This document shows positions 9,352 through 18,574 of a stretch of 64,000 nt of DNA, piece after piece. Numbering within the stretch: position 1 is the first letter of the stretch; each line of letters opens with the position of its first letter. The DNA is from Candidatus Hydrogenedentota bacterium (lineage in GTDB: Bacteria > Hydrogenedentota > Hydrogenedentia > Hydrogenedentales > JAEUWI01): NCBI GenBank assembly GCA_016182605.1, contig JACPGE010000069.1, forward strand, positions 62,001 through 126,000, written 5' to 3'. The notes under the pieces were generated by a model, which saw only the letters and a program-made list of their open reading frames with translations, did not search any database and had not been told where the DNA came from. The position numbers were made by a program, and so were the translations under genes.

Positions 9352-10122
9352 TCAGAACTTGTCTGCCATCACATCGATCTCGCCCACATCGTTCACAATA
9401 TACGTGGGCCGGTAGGGGAATTGCTCCACTTCTTCGCGGCGCGTGACACCGGTCAGCACGAGGATCGTGTCCATGCCCGCCTGCACGCCGCCGACGATGT
9501 CCGTGTCCATGCGATCGCCGACCATCACCGTGTTTTCCGAGTGCACGCCGAGATAGTTCAACGCCGTGCGCATCATGAGCGGATTCGGCTTGCCAATAAA
9601 GAAAGGAGCGCGCCCGGTGGCCTTCTCAATCAGGGCCGCCAGTGCGCCGCATGCCGGCACAATGCCATGCTCCGACGGGCCCGATGCGTCGGGGTTCGTC
9701 GCGATAAAGCGCGCGCCCGCGCCGACAAAGCGGATCGCCTTGGTGATGCTCTCGAAGTTGTAGGTCTCCGTTTCGCCCAGCACCACGTAATCCGGATCGT
9801 GATCCGTCAATACGAAGCCCGCCTCGTGCAAGGCGCTCGTCAGGCCGGTTTCCCCAATTACAAACGCCTTTCCCGCACCCGTCTGCGCCTTCAGGAAGCG
9901 GGCAGTGGCCATGGCGGAAGTGAAAATATTCTCCGTGGGAATATCCAATCCGATGATCTTCAGCCGGTGCGCCAGGTCCCCCGGGGTATACAGTGGATTG
10001 TTCGTCAGCACGGCGAAGCGCGCGCCCGACTCCTGCAAGCGCTTCACGAAAAGACTCGCCCCAGGCACCACGGTCCGCCCGCGCACCAACACACCATCCA
10101 TATCAATCAGGAAATTCTTCAT
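9352..10122 (-). CDS. HAD-IIA family sugar-phosphate phosphatase (NagD/AraL-like)
   Basis: 256 residues, the usual length for the family. Motif I is [12 protein letters not shown] with both aspartates (D7 and D9), motif II is VLTNNP, and the late motifs are [10 protein letters not shown] and [11 protein letters not shown], so the full HAD catalytic set is present. The cap is of the IIA type found in NagD, AraL and phosphoglycolate phosphatase. The reaction is Mg-dependent hydrolysis of a small phosphorylated metabolite in the cytoplasm; the real substrate cannot be told. It is convergent with the EPS operon. The next gene on this strand starts 54 bases further downstream in its own frame, so the two minus-strand genes are probably neighbours rather than a tight operon. 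Confidence 0.9.
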   Translation of the reverse strand: MKNFLIDMDGVLVRGRTVVPGASLFVKRLQESGARFAVLTNNPLYTPGDLAHRLKIIGLDIPTENIFTSAMATARFLKAQTGAGKAFVIGETGLTSALHEAGFVLTDHDPDYVVLGETETYNFESITKAIRFVGAGARFIATNPDASGPSEHGIVPACGALAALIEKATGRAPFFIGKPNPLMMRTALNYLGVHSENTVMVGDRMDTDIVGGVQAGMDTILVLTGVTRREEVEQFPYRPTYIVNDVGEIDVMADKF

Positions 10123-10176
10123 ACGGACCTGCTTCCACGTTGATTAACGGACCTGCCTGTTCCATCACACAGGCGC

Positions 10177-10878
10177 CTATTCCTTCGCCCACAAAAACGT
10201 AATCTTGTAGCCCGGATAAACCTGCACATACATCTCCCGCCCCACGTCCACCGTGGTATGCACATCGAATAGCGGCGACAGCGTCCGCACCTCCTCCCGG
10301 CCTTCTTTCGTTATCCCCGCCCCGTCAAACAAGGCGATCTGACGCGCCGTGTTCATCGCCGTGATGGCGCGCCGATCGAAGGGCCGGCTCCGCACCCGTC
10401 CGTTCTCCATCCGTGGCCGCACCTTGTCGTACGAGTTGTAATCGAATCCGGTATAGATGGTGACCGTCTTCGGCCCCGGGCTTTGCGGGCTCAACACAAT
10501 GGGATCGTTGCTCAATACAAACGTCTTTGCCGTGTGCAATGAAGAGGAAATGGAGAAGACCAAATCGCAGCGATCGCGCACGTCCTGTGCCAGCAATTTC
10601 TCGTGCCGCACCTGAATCAGATCGCCCGACTTCGTGTGGATGTCGAAATCTACAGGCGCCTCGGCCGTGCCCCGCGCCTTTACGCCCCGTTCATAAATGA
10701 AGTATTCCAGGGAGTTGATGGGCGGGTCGACGCTTCCCGCCTTCTCTGGCGCCGTCTCTGGCACCAGCGGCTTGTTCTGCACCACCGGCGCCTCCGGTGG
10801 CCGGGTATCTTCCTGGGCTGCCGCGTACAACGCCGTGACGGCCATCGTCAGGAACAGGTAACACCGCCAATATCGCAT
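10177..10878 (-). CDS. Secreted protein of unknown function
   Basis: 233 residues. It opens with a short signal peptide (RYWRCYLFLTMAVTALYAAA, cut near AAA-QED), followed by a proline-rich linker (PPEAPVVQNKPLVPETAPE) and a globular part of about 180 residues. Two stretches look like beta-strands, PVDFDIHTKSGDLIQV and KTVTIYTGFDYNSY. Nothing in it matches a family I recognise. The ribosome site AGGGAG lies 11 bases before the ATG. It is divergent from the response regulator at 11010, and the shared 131-base gap may serve both genes. Periplasmic location is the only safe statement. Confidence 0.72.
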   Translation of the reverse strand: MRYWRCYLFLTMAVTALYAAAQEDTRPPEAPVVQNKPLVPETAPEKAGSVDPPINSLEYFIYERGVKARGTAEAPVDFDIHTKSGDLIQVRHEKLLAQDVRDRCDLVFSISSSLHTAKTFVLSNDPIVLSPQSPGPKTVTIYTGFDYNSYDKVRPRMENGRVRSRPFDRRAITAMNTARQIALFDGAGITKEGREEVRTLSPLFDVHTTVDVGREMYVQVYPGYKITFLWAKE

Positions 10879-10941
10879 GGTTTTTCAACTCCCTGTGCCG
10901 CTCAGTATGCCACCCCCGGCGGGTCCGCTCAAGCCGGGGCT

Positions 10942-10969
10942 TTGAATTCCCGGGCCGGCACCCTATACT
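10942..10969 (+). promoter_or_regulatory. Candidate sigma-70-type promoter for the NtrC-like regulator
   Basis: TTGAAT at 10942-10947 and TATACT at 10964-10969 are separated by 16 bases, about 40 bases before the ATG at 11010. The site lies in the gap between two divergent genes. Confidence 0.5.
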
Positions 10970-11009
10970 TAGCCCCGTAAACGGCATCGCAACCCACACG
11001 GCCAGGTCC

Positions 11010-12368
11010 ATGGAACCCAGTTACACGATACTCATTGCCGACGATCAGGAAGACGTGCTCGACGCCTTGCGGCTGCTGCTGCGCAATGAACCCTTCATTC
11101 TGGACGCCTTTACCCGGCCAGACGAGGTGCGCGCGGCTGTTGCCGGCAAGGACTACGATCTTGTCCTGATCGACCTCAACTATCACCGCGACACGACTTC
11201 AGGCCGCGAAGGCATCGCCCTGCTCGACGATCTGCTCCAGCAGCAGCCGGCAATGCCTGTGGTCGTTATGACGGCCTGGGGCAGCGTGGAAGTGGCCGTG
11301 GAAGCCATGAAACGCGGCGCCCGGGACTTCATCCAGAAGCCCTGGGACAACGCCCGCCTGCGCGCGATACTGCACACGCAATTGCAGCTCGCCTCCGTGC
11401 TGCGCCAACGGGATCGCCTCTCACAGACCACGCAACTGCTGCAAGAGGCGTCGGCCATGCCCCTGCTGGCCCAGTCGCCTGCCCTGCGGCAAATACAGGA
11501 ACTTATCCGGCAGGTGGGGCCCTCCAGCGCCAATGTCCTGATCACCGGCGAGAATGGCACTGGCAAAGGGGTGGTGGCCCGGGCACTGCACCAGGCCTCG
11601 GAGCGTTCGGAAGCCCCAATGATTACCGTAAATGCGGGAGGGCTTTCCGAAAGCCTCTTCGAAAGCGAACTTTTCGGCCACGTAAAGGGTGCCTTCACCG
11701 ACGCGCGTGAAGACCGCGCGGGCCGCTTCGAATTGGCCGACGGCGGCACCCTCTTCCTCGACGAAATTGCCAATCTCTCCATGAAAATGCAGGCACGGCT
11801 TCTGCGCGTTCTCGAAACCGGCGAGTTCGAGCGCGTGGGCTCTTCCAGGACACGCCGCGTCAACACCCGCATCCTCGCGGCCACGAACGCCAACCTGCAT
11901 GCCGCAGTGGAAGCGGGAGAGTTCCGGCGTGACCTGTTTTTCCGCCTGAACACGGTGCACATCGACGTGCCGCCCCTGCGTGATCGCCCGGAAGACATCC
12001 CCCACCTGGCGGAACACTTTCTTTCGCGTCACGTCCAGCGATATCGAAAACCACCCCTGCATTTCAGCGTGGCGGCGCTCGAACATTTGCTCGCATACTC
12101 CTGGCCAGGCAATGTGCGTGAACTCGATCACGCCGTGGAACGCGCGGTGCTCCTGGTGGCCGGCGACACCATCGATGTGCCCGGCCTGCGCCTGCCCGGA
12201 AACAACGCAGGAAGACCCGATCTGGAGAGCCTCTCTCTCGAAGAGGTGGAACGCCTGCTCATCGAAAAGGCCTTGCGGCGGCACGAGGGCAACGTCAGCC
12301 GCGCGGCGAAAGCCCTGGGCCTCAGCCGTAGCGGCCTCTACCGGCGCATGGAAAAATATGCGCTCTGA
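11010..12368 (+). CDS. NtrC-family response regulator, sigma-54 activator
   Basis: 452 residues in three parts. Residues 1-120 are a receiver with acidic pair D11/D12, phospho-acceptor D55 (LVLIDLN) and K110. Residues about 155-385 are the AAA+ sigma-54 activator domain: Walker A GENGTGKG, GHVKGAFTDA (loop variant of GAFTGA) and LFLDEI, then SWPGNVREL. Residues about 410-450 are a Fis-type HTH (NVSRAAKALGLSRSGLYRRM). The protein should activate RpoN promoters when phosphorylated. No histidine kinase gene is visible nearby, so its sensor is elsewhere. The AAA+ entry reads VNAGGLSE where VNCAAIPE is usual. The final 11 bases overlap the next gene, a membrane protein, which suggests a linked function or simple crowding. 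Confidence 0.93.
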   Translation: MEPSYTILIADDQEDVLDALRLLLRNEPFILDAFTRPDEVRAAVAGKDYDLVLIDLNYHRDTTSGREGIALLDDLLQQQPAMPVVVMTAWGSVEVAVEAMKRGARDFIQKPWDNARLRAILHTQLQLASVLRQRDRLSQTTQLLQEASAMPLLAQSPALRQIQELIRQVGPSSANVLITGENGTGKGVVARALHQASERSEAPMITVNAGGLSESLFESELFGHVKGAFTDAREDRAGRFELADGGTLFLDEIANLSMKMQARLLRVLETGEFERVGSSRTRRVNTRILAATNANLHAAVEAGEFRRDLFFRLNTVHIDVPPLRDRPEDIPHLAEHFLSRHVQRYRKPPLHFSVAALEHLLAYSWPGNVRELDHAVERAVLLVAGDTIDVPGLRLPGNNAGRPDLESLSLEEVERLLIEKALRRHEGNVSRAAKALGLSRSGLYRRMEKYAL

Positions 12369-14235
12369 ACAAGAGGCCCTTTTGAGCGGCACCTCACACG
12401 CACCCACACCGCGCTGGGTCTGGGCCATCGTGTTGCTCCTCGCCGCTTCCCAGCCCTTGCTCCTGCTTTGGATTCGCTCCATGCCGCCCGAGGGCATGGC
12501 GCCCACGGGCCTGCACATCCCCGACAGTGCGCTCTTCCTCTACAGCATGGACATGTTCACCTCTGGCTTTCATTCTGATTATGCCTTCTGCACCTCGCCC
12601 AATGGCGATGCCTCGCTTTCGTACTACGCCGTGCCGCACCTCTGGCTCTACGGCGCACTCGGCGTGCTGCACAAGATGATTCCCATTCCGGCCTTCTTGC
12701 TCTACGGCCTGGCAAGCGGACTGGGCATGGGCCTCTATCTCTACGCAATCTACCGCTTCTTGCGGGTCACCCTGCCCCAATATGCGAATACGGCTTTCTT
12801 GCTCTTTGCGCTCAGCAGCGGTCCGGGCGGGCTTCTCTATATCGTCGCCGTGGCGGCGGGCCTGGATACGCATCCCAACTTCGAGCTGTACTTCGATCGC
12901 TTCGCCCTGTATACGCTCTGCGAAGGCCCGCACCTGAACCCGGTGCTCTATGCCCCGCGCTTCTATTACACGATCTCGCTGGCTGCGCTCTTCGGCGCGA
13001 TGACCCTGATGCTGGGGGAACGAAGGCCATCCCCAGGCCGCGTCACGGTGGTTGCGGTGTTGTGTGTCACGGGCAGTTTCCTGAACGCGCGCTTTGGCGT
13101 TTTCACCACGGGAATTCTAATCCTGGCACTCCTGGCGCAGCCCGAGCGGCCGGCACGGAAACGCTTGGGGACCTTCCTGGCATTCGCCACGCCCACCGCA
13201 ATCGGGTGCGCATTTTCCGCTTTGCTGATGCGGCTCAACCCTGCCACCGTTGCCAACCATATGCAAGCCGGCGCCATGGCCATGTGGTTCTCTCCCTTCA
13301 TCGCAGCCGCACTCTTCCACCTGATCATCGCGGTGCCAAGCTGGAAAGCCGCAGCGCTCGATTCCGGCGGCTGGGCCGTTCGGGTGCAGCGCGCATTGCT
13401 GGGCTATCTTGCCCTCTATGCCCTGGGCTGCCTGGCACATCAGGGCTACTACGGCACACTGCTTACCGGGCGCGATGCCACCGTAGCGGCGACCATTTCC
13501 GACTGGGCCCTGCCGGGGCTGCTTGCTGGATTATGGCGTGGCCATCGGTTCACGGCCCGGCCCGATAACCACGCCTTCTTCCTCATCTGGTTCTTGCTCT
13601 TTCTCGCCGTCAGCATGTCGGGATGGGGTCAGGGCTGGTTTCTTCGTTTTGGCCCGCAGCGGCTGGAGCCATTGCTGTGGCTGCCGCTCTGTGCGCTTTG
13701 TGCCCTGGCGCTGCACGCCTGTGCGCCCGGACTGCGAACTCGTCTCACGGTGGGCCTTGTGGCAATCAGCCTGCCGAGTCTCTTGATCGCCTTGCTCGTG
13801 TTTCAGGGGCCGCTGGGCGCATCCGGAAATGAAGCGCCCTACGGCGGCCAGCAACCCGAATTCATGACCATGCACGATGCGGAACTCATCGCCAATCTCC
13901 CTGAAGGCAGGGTCCTAGCCCCCGCGCCCGCTGCCGATGCGATCGCGTTGCAGCGTCGTCAGCCCGTTGTTCAGGGCATCGGCTCGTTCAACCTCACCGA
14001 CCTCCCCGTCGCTGAACTGAGCGCCGACGCCGCGCGCTTTTTTGCTCCAGACACCCTCGGCGAAGTCCGCAAGTCGATTTGCCGGAAATACTGCGTGGAT
14101 TGGGTCTATTGTCCCGATACCTGGCCGGTGGATGCGGGCGTCCTCGAGAGCTTCCGCGGTCATGCATGGATGGAATCCGTGGCTCAAGCGGGTGGCGGTG
14201 TGGTGTTCCGGGTCAACCTCGAAGCCGCATTTTGA
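12358..14235 (+). CDS. Large polytopic membrane protein, possibly GT-C glycosyltransferase-like
   Basis: 625 residues with about 10-12 hydrophobic helices in the first 470 residues, then a soluble periplasmic-type tail of about 150 residues (HDAELIANLPEGRVLAP through WVYCPDTW). This layout of a membrane bundle, acidic residues in the first outer loop (HIPDSALFLYSMDMF) and a C-terminal soluble domain resembles GT-C enzymes that use polyprenyl-phosphate sugars. I see no decisive catalytic motif. ATG 12358 lies within the last codons of the regulator gene, an 11-base overlap. The frame is open much further upstream but only as a shadow of the regulator. The function is therefore unassigned; a glycan-related role is inferred from neighbours only. 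Confidence 0.75.
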   Translation: MRSEQEALLSGTSHAPTPRWVWAIVLLLAASQPLLLLWIRSMPPEGMAPTGLHIPDSALFLYSMDMFTSGFHSDYAFCTSPNGDASLSYYAVPHLWLYGALGVLHKMIPIPAFLLYGLASGLGMGLYLYAIYRFLRVTLPQYANTAFLLFALSSGPGGLLYIVAVAAGLDTHPNFELYFDRFALYTLCEGPHLNPVLYAPRFYYTISLAALFGAMTLMLGERRPSPGRVTVVAVLCVTGSFLNARFGVFTTGILILALLAQPERPARKRLGTFLAFATPTAIGCAFSALLMRLNPATVANHMQAGAMAMWFSPFIAAALFHLIIAVPSWKAAALDSGGWAVRVQRALLGYLALYALGCLAHQGYYGTLLTGRDATVAATISDWALPGLLAGLWRGHRFTARPDNHAFFLIWFLLFLAVSMSGWGQGWFLRFGPQRLEPLLWLPLCALCALALHACAPGLRTRLTVGLVAISLPSLLIALLVFQGPLGASGNEAPYGGQQPEFMTMHDAELIANLPEGRVLAPAPAADAIALQRRQPVVQGIGSFNLTDLPVAELSADAARFFAPDTLGEVRKSICRKYCVDWVYCPDTWPVDAGVLESFRGHAWMESVAQAGGGVVFRVNLEAAF

Positions 14236-14244
14236 AGGCGGCGC

Positions 14245-15135
14245 TTATTCGGGATAGTGCAGAAACCCCGCGCGTTTCCAAGCCGATTCCTCAAACGCCC
14301 CAAGTTTGCGCGCATAACCCAGCGCGGAATAACTCGGACTCAGCGGCAATCCACAACCACTGCCCACGAAGCCCGGCGCACTGCAATCCAGCGTTTCCCG
14401 CCACCAGGCTGTGTCAAAGAAGACCTTGACCACATCCAGATCGCCTGCGTCGTCGGAGTAGAGATAGCCTCCCTCCACCAGGAGCGGCCAGATCGCGCGC
14501 ACGCAATCCCGCATGGAAGATTCCAGGTCCACATCGAGAAAACCCAGCGCCACGGGGCTGTGCAGTGCCTTCAACGATTCCGAGAAGAAGCCCGGCACGA
14601 AATCGCACACCTCAATGGCCCCCCACGCGCGAATGTTCGCTTGCACCTCGTCCAGCGCGCCGGCGAACATTCCCTCCCGGTAATACCCATAGACACCCGT
14701 ATGCACGCCCACATGGCGGCGCATGCCGTCGCCGGGCAGTCCCGCAAAGGAATCGCAGACCACTAGCCGGCGCCCCGTCAGTGCGCAGACGCGTGACAGG
14801 CTCGCGGAACTGGCTCCTTTCCAGCAGCCACACTCCACCACGACGCCCTCCGTCTCCCGGGGAATGCTGAGGATAGCCTCCGCAAGCACCACATGCACGA
14901 TGGGAGCCGTGCCCGACGGCACGTGCTGGGTCACCGCGCGGAATGCCGCAGCCAGTTCCGCCTTTGCCCCGGCGCCCACACCGTAGTCCGCGCCACTGGG
15001 ACCGTGGATAAAGCGATCCACGATCGCCGCAGACCAATCCTGCGCACCGAGCGCGGCCAACTCATGCCGCAGTACGCGCTGGAACAGGGGATTGGCCCGA
15101 AGCAGGCGGTAGAAGGGACGGATTAAGCTTTTCAT
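14245..15135 (-). CDS. TylF/MycF-type SAM-dependent O-methyltransferase
   Basis: 296 residues. The SAM-binding segment is GVVVECGCWKGASSASLS with RLVVCDSFAGLP and the later LGFLDVDLESSM and YLYSDDAGDLDVVK. This is the TylF/macrocin methyltransferase pattern, in which aspartates of the D...DD region bind a metal at the acceptor hydroxyl. Such enzymes methylate sugar hydroxyls in antibiotics and, more broadly, in surface polysaccharides. It lies on the minus strand, convergent with the membrane protein (9-base gap) and divergent from the glycosyltransferase block, so it probably has its own promoter. A role decorating the polymer made by the neighbours is inferred. Confidence 0.86.
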   Translation of the reverse strand: MKSLIRPFYRLLRANPLFQRVLRHELAALGAQDWSAAIVDRFIHGPSGADYGVGAGAKAELAAAFRAVTQHVPSGTAPIVHVVLAEAILSIPRETEGVVVECGCWKGASSASLSRVCALTGRRLVVCDSFAGLPGDGMRRHVGVHTGVYGYYREGMFAGALDEVQANIRAWGAIEVCDFVPGFFSESLKALHSPVALGFLDVDLESSMRDCVRAIWPLLVEGGYLYSDDAGDLDVVKVFFDTAWWRETLDCSAPGFVGSGCGLPLSPSYSALGYARKLGAFEESAWKRAGFLHYPE

Positions 15136-15238
15136 CAGGATTCTGGCCTCACGGGTTCCTTCTGGCGTTCGCTATCGTATCAGTTTGATTCCGCCTTTGT
15201 GTATAGTGGTGGACGTGACCAGTGTGAACCGGAGCGAC

Positions 15239-16108
15239 ATGAACCAGCCCCTTCCCGACATCACGATTGGCATTCCCACACGCAACGGCGGCGCGCTGCT
15301 CAGCCGCTTGCTGGCACGGGTAGTTGCACAAGAGACGCCGCGCCGATTCGAAGTTCTCGCGCTCGACTCGGGCTCCACCGATGCTTCCCTCGACGTGATC
15401 CGCGCGCACCCCGTCCGGCTGCTCCAGATCGCCCAGGATAATTTCGACTGGGGCCGCATGCGCGAGCGCCTTTTCGAAGAAGCACGTGGCAGCATCGTCG
15501 TCAACCTGTCGCAGGACGCCGTCCCCGCGCGCACGGACTGGCTCGAACGGCTCATCGCCCCCTTGTCCGATCCCGCCGTGGGCGTTTCATGTGGCTCGTC
15601 CATTCCCGATCCAGAACGCCCTTTCGCACAATTCCAATGGGAGCGGAATGGCTACTACTACTTCACCCGCGAGATTGCAAAATTCACGCGCCGCTATGGC
15701 AAGGGCCTCTCCTTTGCCAACACCGCCGTGCGCCGCAGCGTGTGGGAGGCCCTGCGCATCGACCCGCAAGCCACGGGCGAGGACTTCGGTTTCCAGATGA
15801 AACTCCATGCCGCGGGTGTGCCCATTGCCTTTCCAGATGACGCGCCCGTGCTGCACCACCACAACTATACCCTGCGCGGCGTTTACCGCCGTTGCCGGAA
15901 CGAGGGCCTGGCACTGCGCCAGATGGGGTGCGCCTATCACGAGATGGATCTCGTGCGCGATCTCCTCAGCACCCGAAAGTACATCCAGTGGCTCCGGGAA
16001 GTGAAGCGCGGCAGCCTGCGCTCCGCCGCGGAATGGGTTTACCCCGTGCTGCGGCCCGCCGCCGTCTATCACGGCAGCCGCTTCGCACGCAAAATGGTGT
16101 GGTACTGA
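15239..16108 (+). CDS. Family 2 glycosyltransferase
   Basis: 289 residues from ATG 15239, chosen because CCGGAGCGAC provides a ribosome site and the protein then begins directly at the GT-A fold (DITIGIPTRNGGALLSRLL). Other marks are EVLALDSGSTDASLDVI, a nucleotide-site strand SIVVNLSQDAVPARTDW (D in place of a clean DXD) and the late GEDFGFQMKLHAAG that resembles the ED acceptor motif. It belongs to the rhamnosyltransferase-like GT2 group acting at the cytoplasmic side. It starts a run of eight genes on the plus strand whose frames touch or overlap; its stop shares a base with the next ATG. Confidence 0.87.
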   Translation: MNQPLPDITIGIPTRNGGALLSRLLARVVAQETPRRFEVLALDSGSTDASLDVIRAHPVRLLQIAQDNFDWGRMRERLFEEARGSIVVNLSQDAVPARTDWLERLIAPLSDPAVGVSCGSSIPDPERPFAQFQWERNGYYYFTREIAKFTRRYGKGLSFANTAVRRSVWEALRIDPQATGEDFGFQMKLHAAGVPIAFPDDAPVLHHHNYTLRGVYRRCRNEGLALRQMGCAYHEMDLVRDLLSTRKYIQWLREVKRGSLRSAAEWVYPVLRPAAVYHGSRFARKMVWY

Positions 16109-16872
16109 TGACCGAAAACCGCGCCATTCAGGAATTCTATACGCGCCACCCGCGCATGGTCAGTTCCCCCTTCGGCGGGGTCGAAGGCATCAACCTGCCT
16201 CTTTTCGAGTCGGTACTTGCCCGGCTGAACATCGATTGCCATGGAAAACGCGTTCTCGACGTGGGCTGCGGCCGGGGCTTCAGTCAGGCCTGCGTTGAAG
16301 CCCAGGGCGGCCACTATACCGGTCTGGACTTTGTGGTGAGCCGGGGCGGCTTTCCGCTGGTGCAGGGGGATGCAGCCGCGCTGCCTTTTCCAGACAGCGC
16401 CTTCGATGTGCTCCTTTGCATCGACGCCTCCGAGCATTTCCCCGAGCCCGAAAAGGCCGCCTCGGAGTTTTTGCGCGTGCTCAAACCCGGCGGTGTCTAT
16501 TTCCTCTCCGCGCCCAACTATGGCAACGTGGCCGGCATCGTAAAATTTGCCTGCGAGGCTCTGGGGTGGTACGAAAAACACACTTGGGCGCCCTTCGGCC
16601 GCTGGCAGCCCCAGGAACTCGAACAACCCCTCACCGCCCGCCGAGTCCGCACCCTCTACCGCAACGCGGGCTTTACTGGCATCCACTGCTTTGGGTATGG
16701 TCTTGAGGCTGGCCTCGGCATCTGCCCTTGGATCGATCATCCGCGCATGCCCGAAGCCGTTCAGTTCCGCTTGCAGCGCTTGTTCCGGGCGCTGGGCCCC
16801 GCGCTCGTGCGGCTATGGCCCGGCAGTTCACTCCATCTGTTCTGGCGCATGGATGTGCCAGCGAAAGGATAG
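16108..16872 (+). CDS. Class I SAM-dependent methyltransferase
   Basis: 254 residues. Motif I is VLDVGCGRGFSQACV, followed by YTGLDFV, an acidic loop LVQGDAAALPFPDSAFDVLLCID and the post-motif FLRVLKPGGVYFLSAPN, the classic Methyltransf_11 order. The substrate is not evident; the surrounding glycosyltransferases suggest a sugar or lipid-linked sugar. The ATG shares one base with the previous stop (TGATG). The C-terminal 60 residues (IDHPRMPEAVQFRLQRLF) are hydrophobic-basic and could touch the membrane. A start further upstream in the same frame would lie inside the previous gene and is not supported. Confidence 0.87.
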   Translation: MTENRAIQEFYTRHPRMVSSPFGGVEGINLPLFESVLARLNIDCHGKRVLDVGCGRGFSQACVEAQGGHYTGLDFVVSRGGFPLVQGDAAALPFPDSAFDVLLCIDASEHFPEPEKAASEFLRVLKPGGVYFLSAPNYGNVAGIVKFACEALGWYEKHTWAPFGRWQPQELEQPLTARRVRTLYRNAGFTGIHCFGYGLEAGLGICPWIDHPRMPEAVQFRLQRLFRALGPALVRLWPGSSLHLFWRMDVPAKG

Positions 16873-16883
16873 TCCGCCTCTTC

Positions 16884-17402
16884 ATGGGTATCAGTCGCAT
16901 CCTGCAAAAACTCAAGCTCCGCTACGGTTCGCAGGAAACCGTCATCCGGACGCTTCGTGGCATGGGCGTGCAGATCGGCGAGCGCTGCCGCATCTACTCC
17001 AGCGACTTTGGCGGCGAACCCTGGCTCATCCGCATCGGCAACCATGTCTGCATCTCCAACGACGTCACCTTCGTGAACCACGGTCTGACCTGGCCCTTCC
17101 AGGACAAATACGATTCCCTCACCAGTTTCGGCGCCATCGAAATCCGCGACAACTGTCAGATCGGCGTGCGCGCCACCATCCTCCCAAACATCACCATCGG
17201 ACCCAACGCCATCGTCGGCGCCTGCGCCGTGGTGACCAAAGACGTGCCGCCCAACACCGTCGTGGCGGGCAGCCCGGCACGGGTGATCTGCACGATCGAC
17301 GAATACGAGGCCAAGTGCCGCGAGGGCCACATCGACATCCCGCTCGACCGCGATGCCGCGCGCGAGGTGCTCGTCAAGCACTTCTGGGGTACGCGCGAAT
17401 GA
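16884..17402 (+). CDS. Hexapeptide-repeat acyltransferase (left-handed beta-helix)
   Basis: 172 residues. The isoleucine-rich hexapeptide repeats are visible in IRIGNHVCISNDVTFVNHG and DNCQIGVRATILPNITIGPNAIVGACAVVTKDVPPNTVVAGSPA, with the histidine in VNHG as likely catalytic base. The PPNTVVAGSPARVI ending is the standard xenobiotic/sugar acetyltransferase C-cap. The product probably O- or N-acetylates a sugar using acetyl-CoA as a trimer in the cytoplasm. The upstream sequence TCCGCCTCTTC gives no clear ribosome site, so translation may depend on coupling to the previous gene, which ends 11 bases earlier. The stop overlaps the next start. Confidence 0.88.
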   Translation: MGISRILQKLKLRYGSQETVIRTLRGMGVQIGERCRIYSSDFGGEPWLIRIGNHVCISNDVTFVNHGLTWPFQDKYDSLTSFGAIEIRDNCQIGVRATILPNITIGPNAIVGACAVVTKDVPPNTVVAGSPARVICTIDEYEAKCREGHIDIPLDRDAAREVLVKHFWGTRE

Positions 17403-18568
17403 AGCTCGCGCTCCTCAACGGCAACCGCTTCAACCCCTGGCACATGCGCGTGTTCAACCTGTTGAATCCGCCCGCCGAAGTCACGGCCTTCCGCGCCGAA
17501 TCGGAGATTCAACAATATTTCCAGGAGCGCGACGATGGCTCCACGCAACAGGCCATCGAGCCTATCTACTACGACACCCAGGCCGGGCCATTGCACAGGC
17601 GCCTGCTCTACAAAGCGCAGGAGCGTTACCTCAACCGGGCGCCGGTTATCGTGCCGTTTCACGAACGCCTGCAAGGCTACGACATCATTCAGTCCTGGGA
17701 ACTCTTCACCGACTGGACCGAACAGGCCCTCGAAGCCCGCCGCCGTTTCAATGTGCCCTTAAGCCTCATGGTCTGGGACAATATCCCCTTCAACATGGAG
17801 CGCACGCCCCACATCCGCCAACGGAAAATGCGCGCCGCACAAGAGGCCGATCGCTTTATCGTTCACAGCCGCCGCTCCGCACGCGTGCTCGATATCGAAG
17901 GCGTTGCCGCGGACAAAATCATCCATGCCGATCCCGGCGTGGACACCGATCGCTTCTGCCCCGGTTCTGTAACCCGCACCGCCTTGAATCTGCCGGAGGA
18001 TGCCTTCGTTATCCTCTTCGTGGGCTGGTTCCTGCCGCGCAAAGGCCTCGATTTTCTGCTGCTCGCGCTGCGTGAACTACTCCACGCCCGCCGTCCCGGC
18101 GATGCACCCGTACACCTCGCCATGGTGGGCTCCGGCCCAGGGAGGGAACGCGTCGAGAAACTCATTCACCGCCTCCACCTTGATGGACACTGCACCTTCG
18201 CGGGCAGCGTTCCCTACGATCGCATGCCCGAGTGGTTCCGGGCATCGGATGTCTTTGTTCTGCCCAGCATCGCCACGCCCGAATGGCAAGAACAGTTCGG
18301 CATGTCGCTTATTGAAGCCATGGCGTGCGGCGTGCCTGTCATCAGCACCTGGTCCGGCGCGATACCCGAGATCGTCGAAGACGCGGGCGTGCTTTGCCAG
18401 CCCAACGACTTCATGTCGCTTTTCGACGCCCTGAAGCTCCTCCACGAATCCGCCGGCCTGCGCAAGGAGCGCGCCCAACAGGGCCGCGAACTCGCGCTTC
18501 GCCGTTTCACCCTCGCCCGCGCGGCCGAGGCCCTATCCGGGGTCTACCGCGGCCTGCTTCCCGGGTAA
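17399..18568 (+). CDS. Family 4 glycosyltransferase
   Basis: 389 residues with the GT-B two-domain arrangement. The C-terminal domain has FVILFVGWFLPRKGLDFLL, MVGSGPGRERVEKL, VPYDRMPEWFRASDVFVLPS and the nucleotide-sugar signature EQFGMSLIEAMACGVPVIST, in which E..xxxxxE is the donor-binding EX7E motif. The N-terminal acceptor domain (KLALLNGNRFNPWHMRVFN) is short and unusual in lacking the glycine-rich loop seen in many GT4 members. The ATG overlaps the acyltransferase stop (ATGA). A cytoplasmic sugar transfer to the growing repeat unit is the likely role. Confidence 0.88.
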   Translation: MKLALLNGNRFNPWHMRVFNLLNPPAEVTAFRAESEIQQYFQERDDGSTQQAIEPIYYDTQAGPLHRRLLYKAQERYLNRAPVIVPFHERLQGYDIIQSWELFTDWTEQALEARRRFNVPLSLMVWDNIPFNMERTPHIRQRKMRAAQEADRFIVHSRRSARVLDIEGVAADKIIHADPGVDTDRFCPGSVTRTALNLPEDAFVILFVGWFLPRKGLDFLLLALRELLHARRPGDAPVHLAMVGSGPGRERVEKLIHRLHLDGHCTFAGSVPYDRMPEWFRASDVFVLPSIATPEWQEQFGMSLIEAMACGVPVISTWSGAIPEIVEDAGVLCQPNDFMSLFDALKLLHESAGLRKERAQQGRELALRRFTLARAAEALSGVYRGLLPG

Positions 18569-18574
18569 CGCGCA

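Noticed and set aside
10988-11004. Minus-strand TGGCCG...TTGC resembling a sigma-54 promoter for the secreted unknown
   Set aside because: The distance between GG and GC is 11 bases, not 10, which normally abolishes recognition; it also overlaps the start of the divergent regulator's leader.
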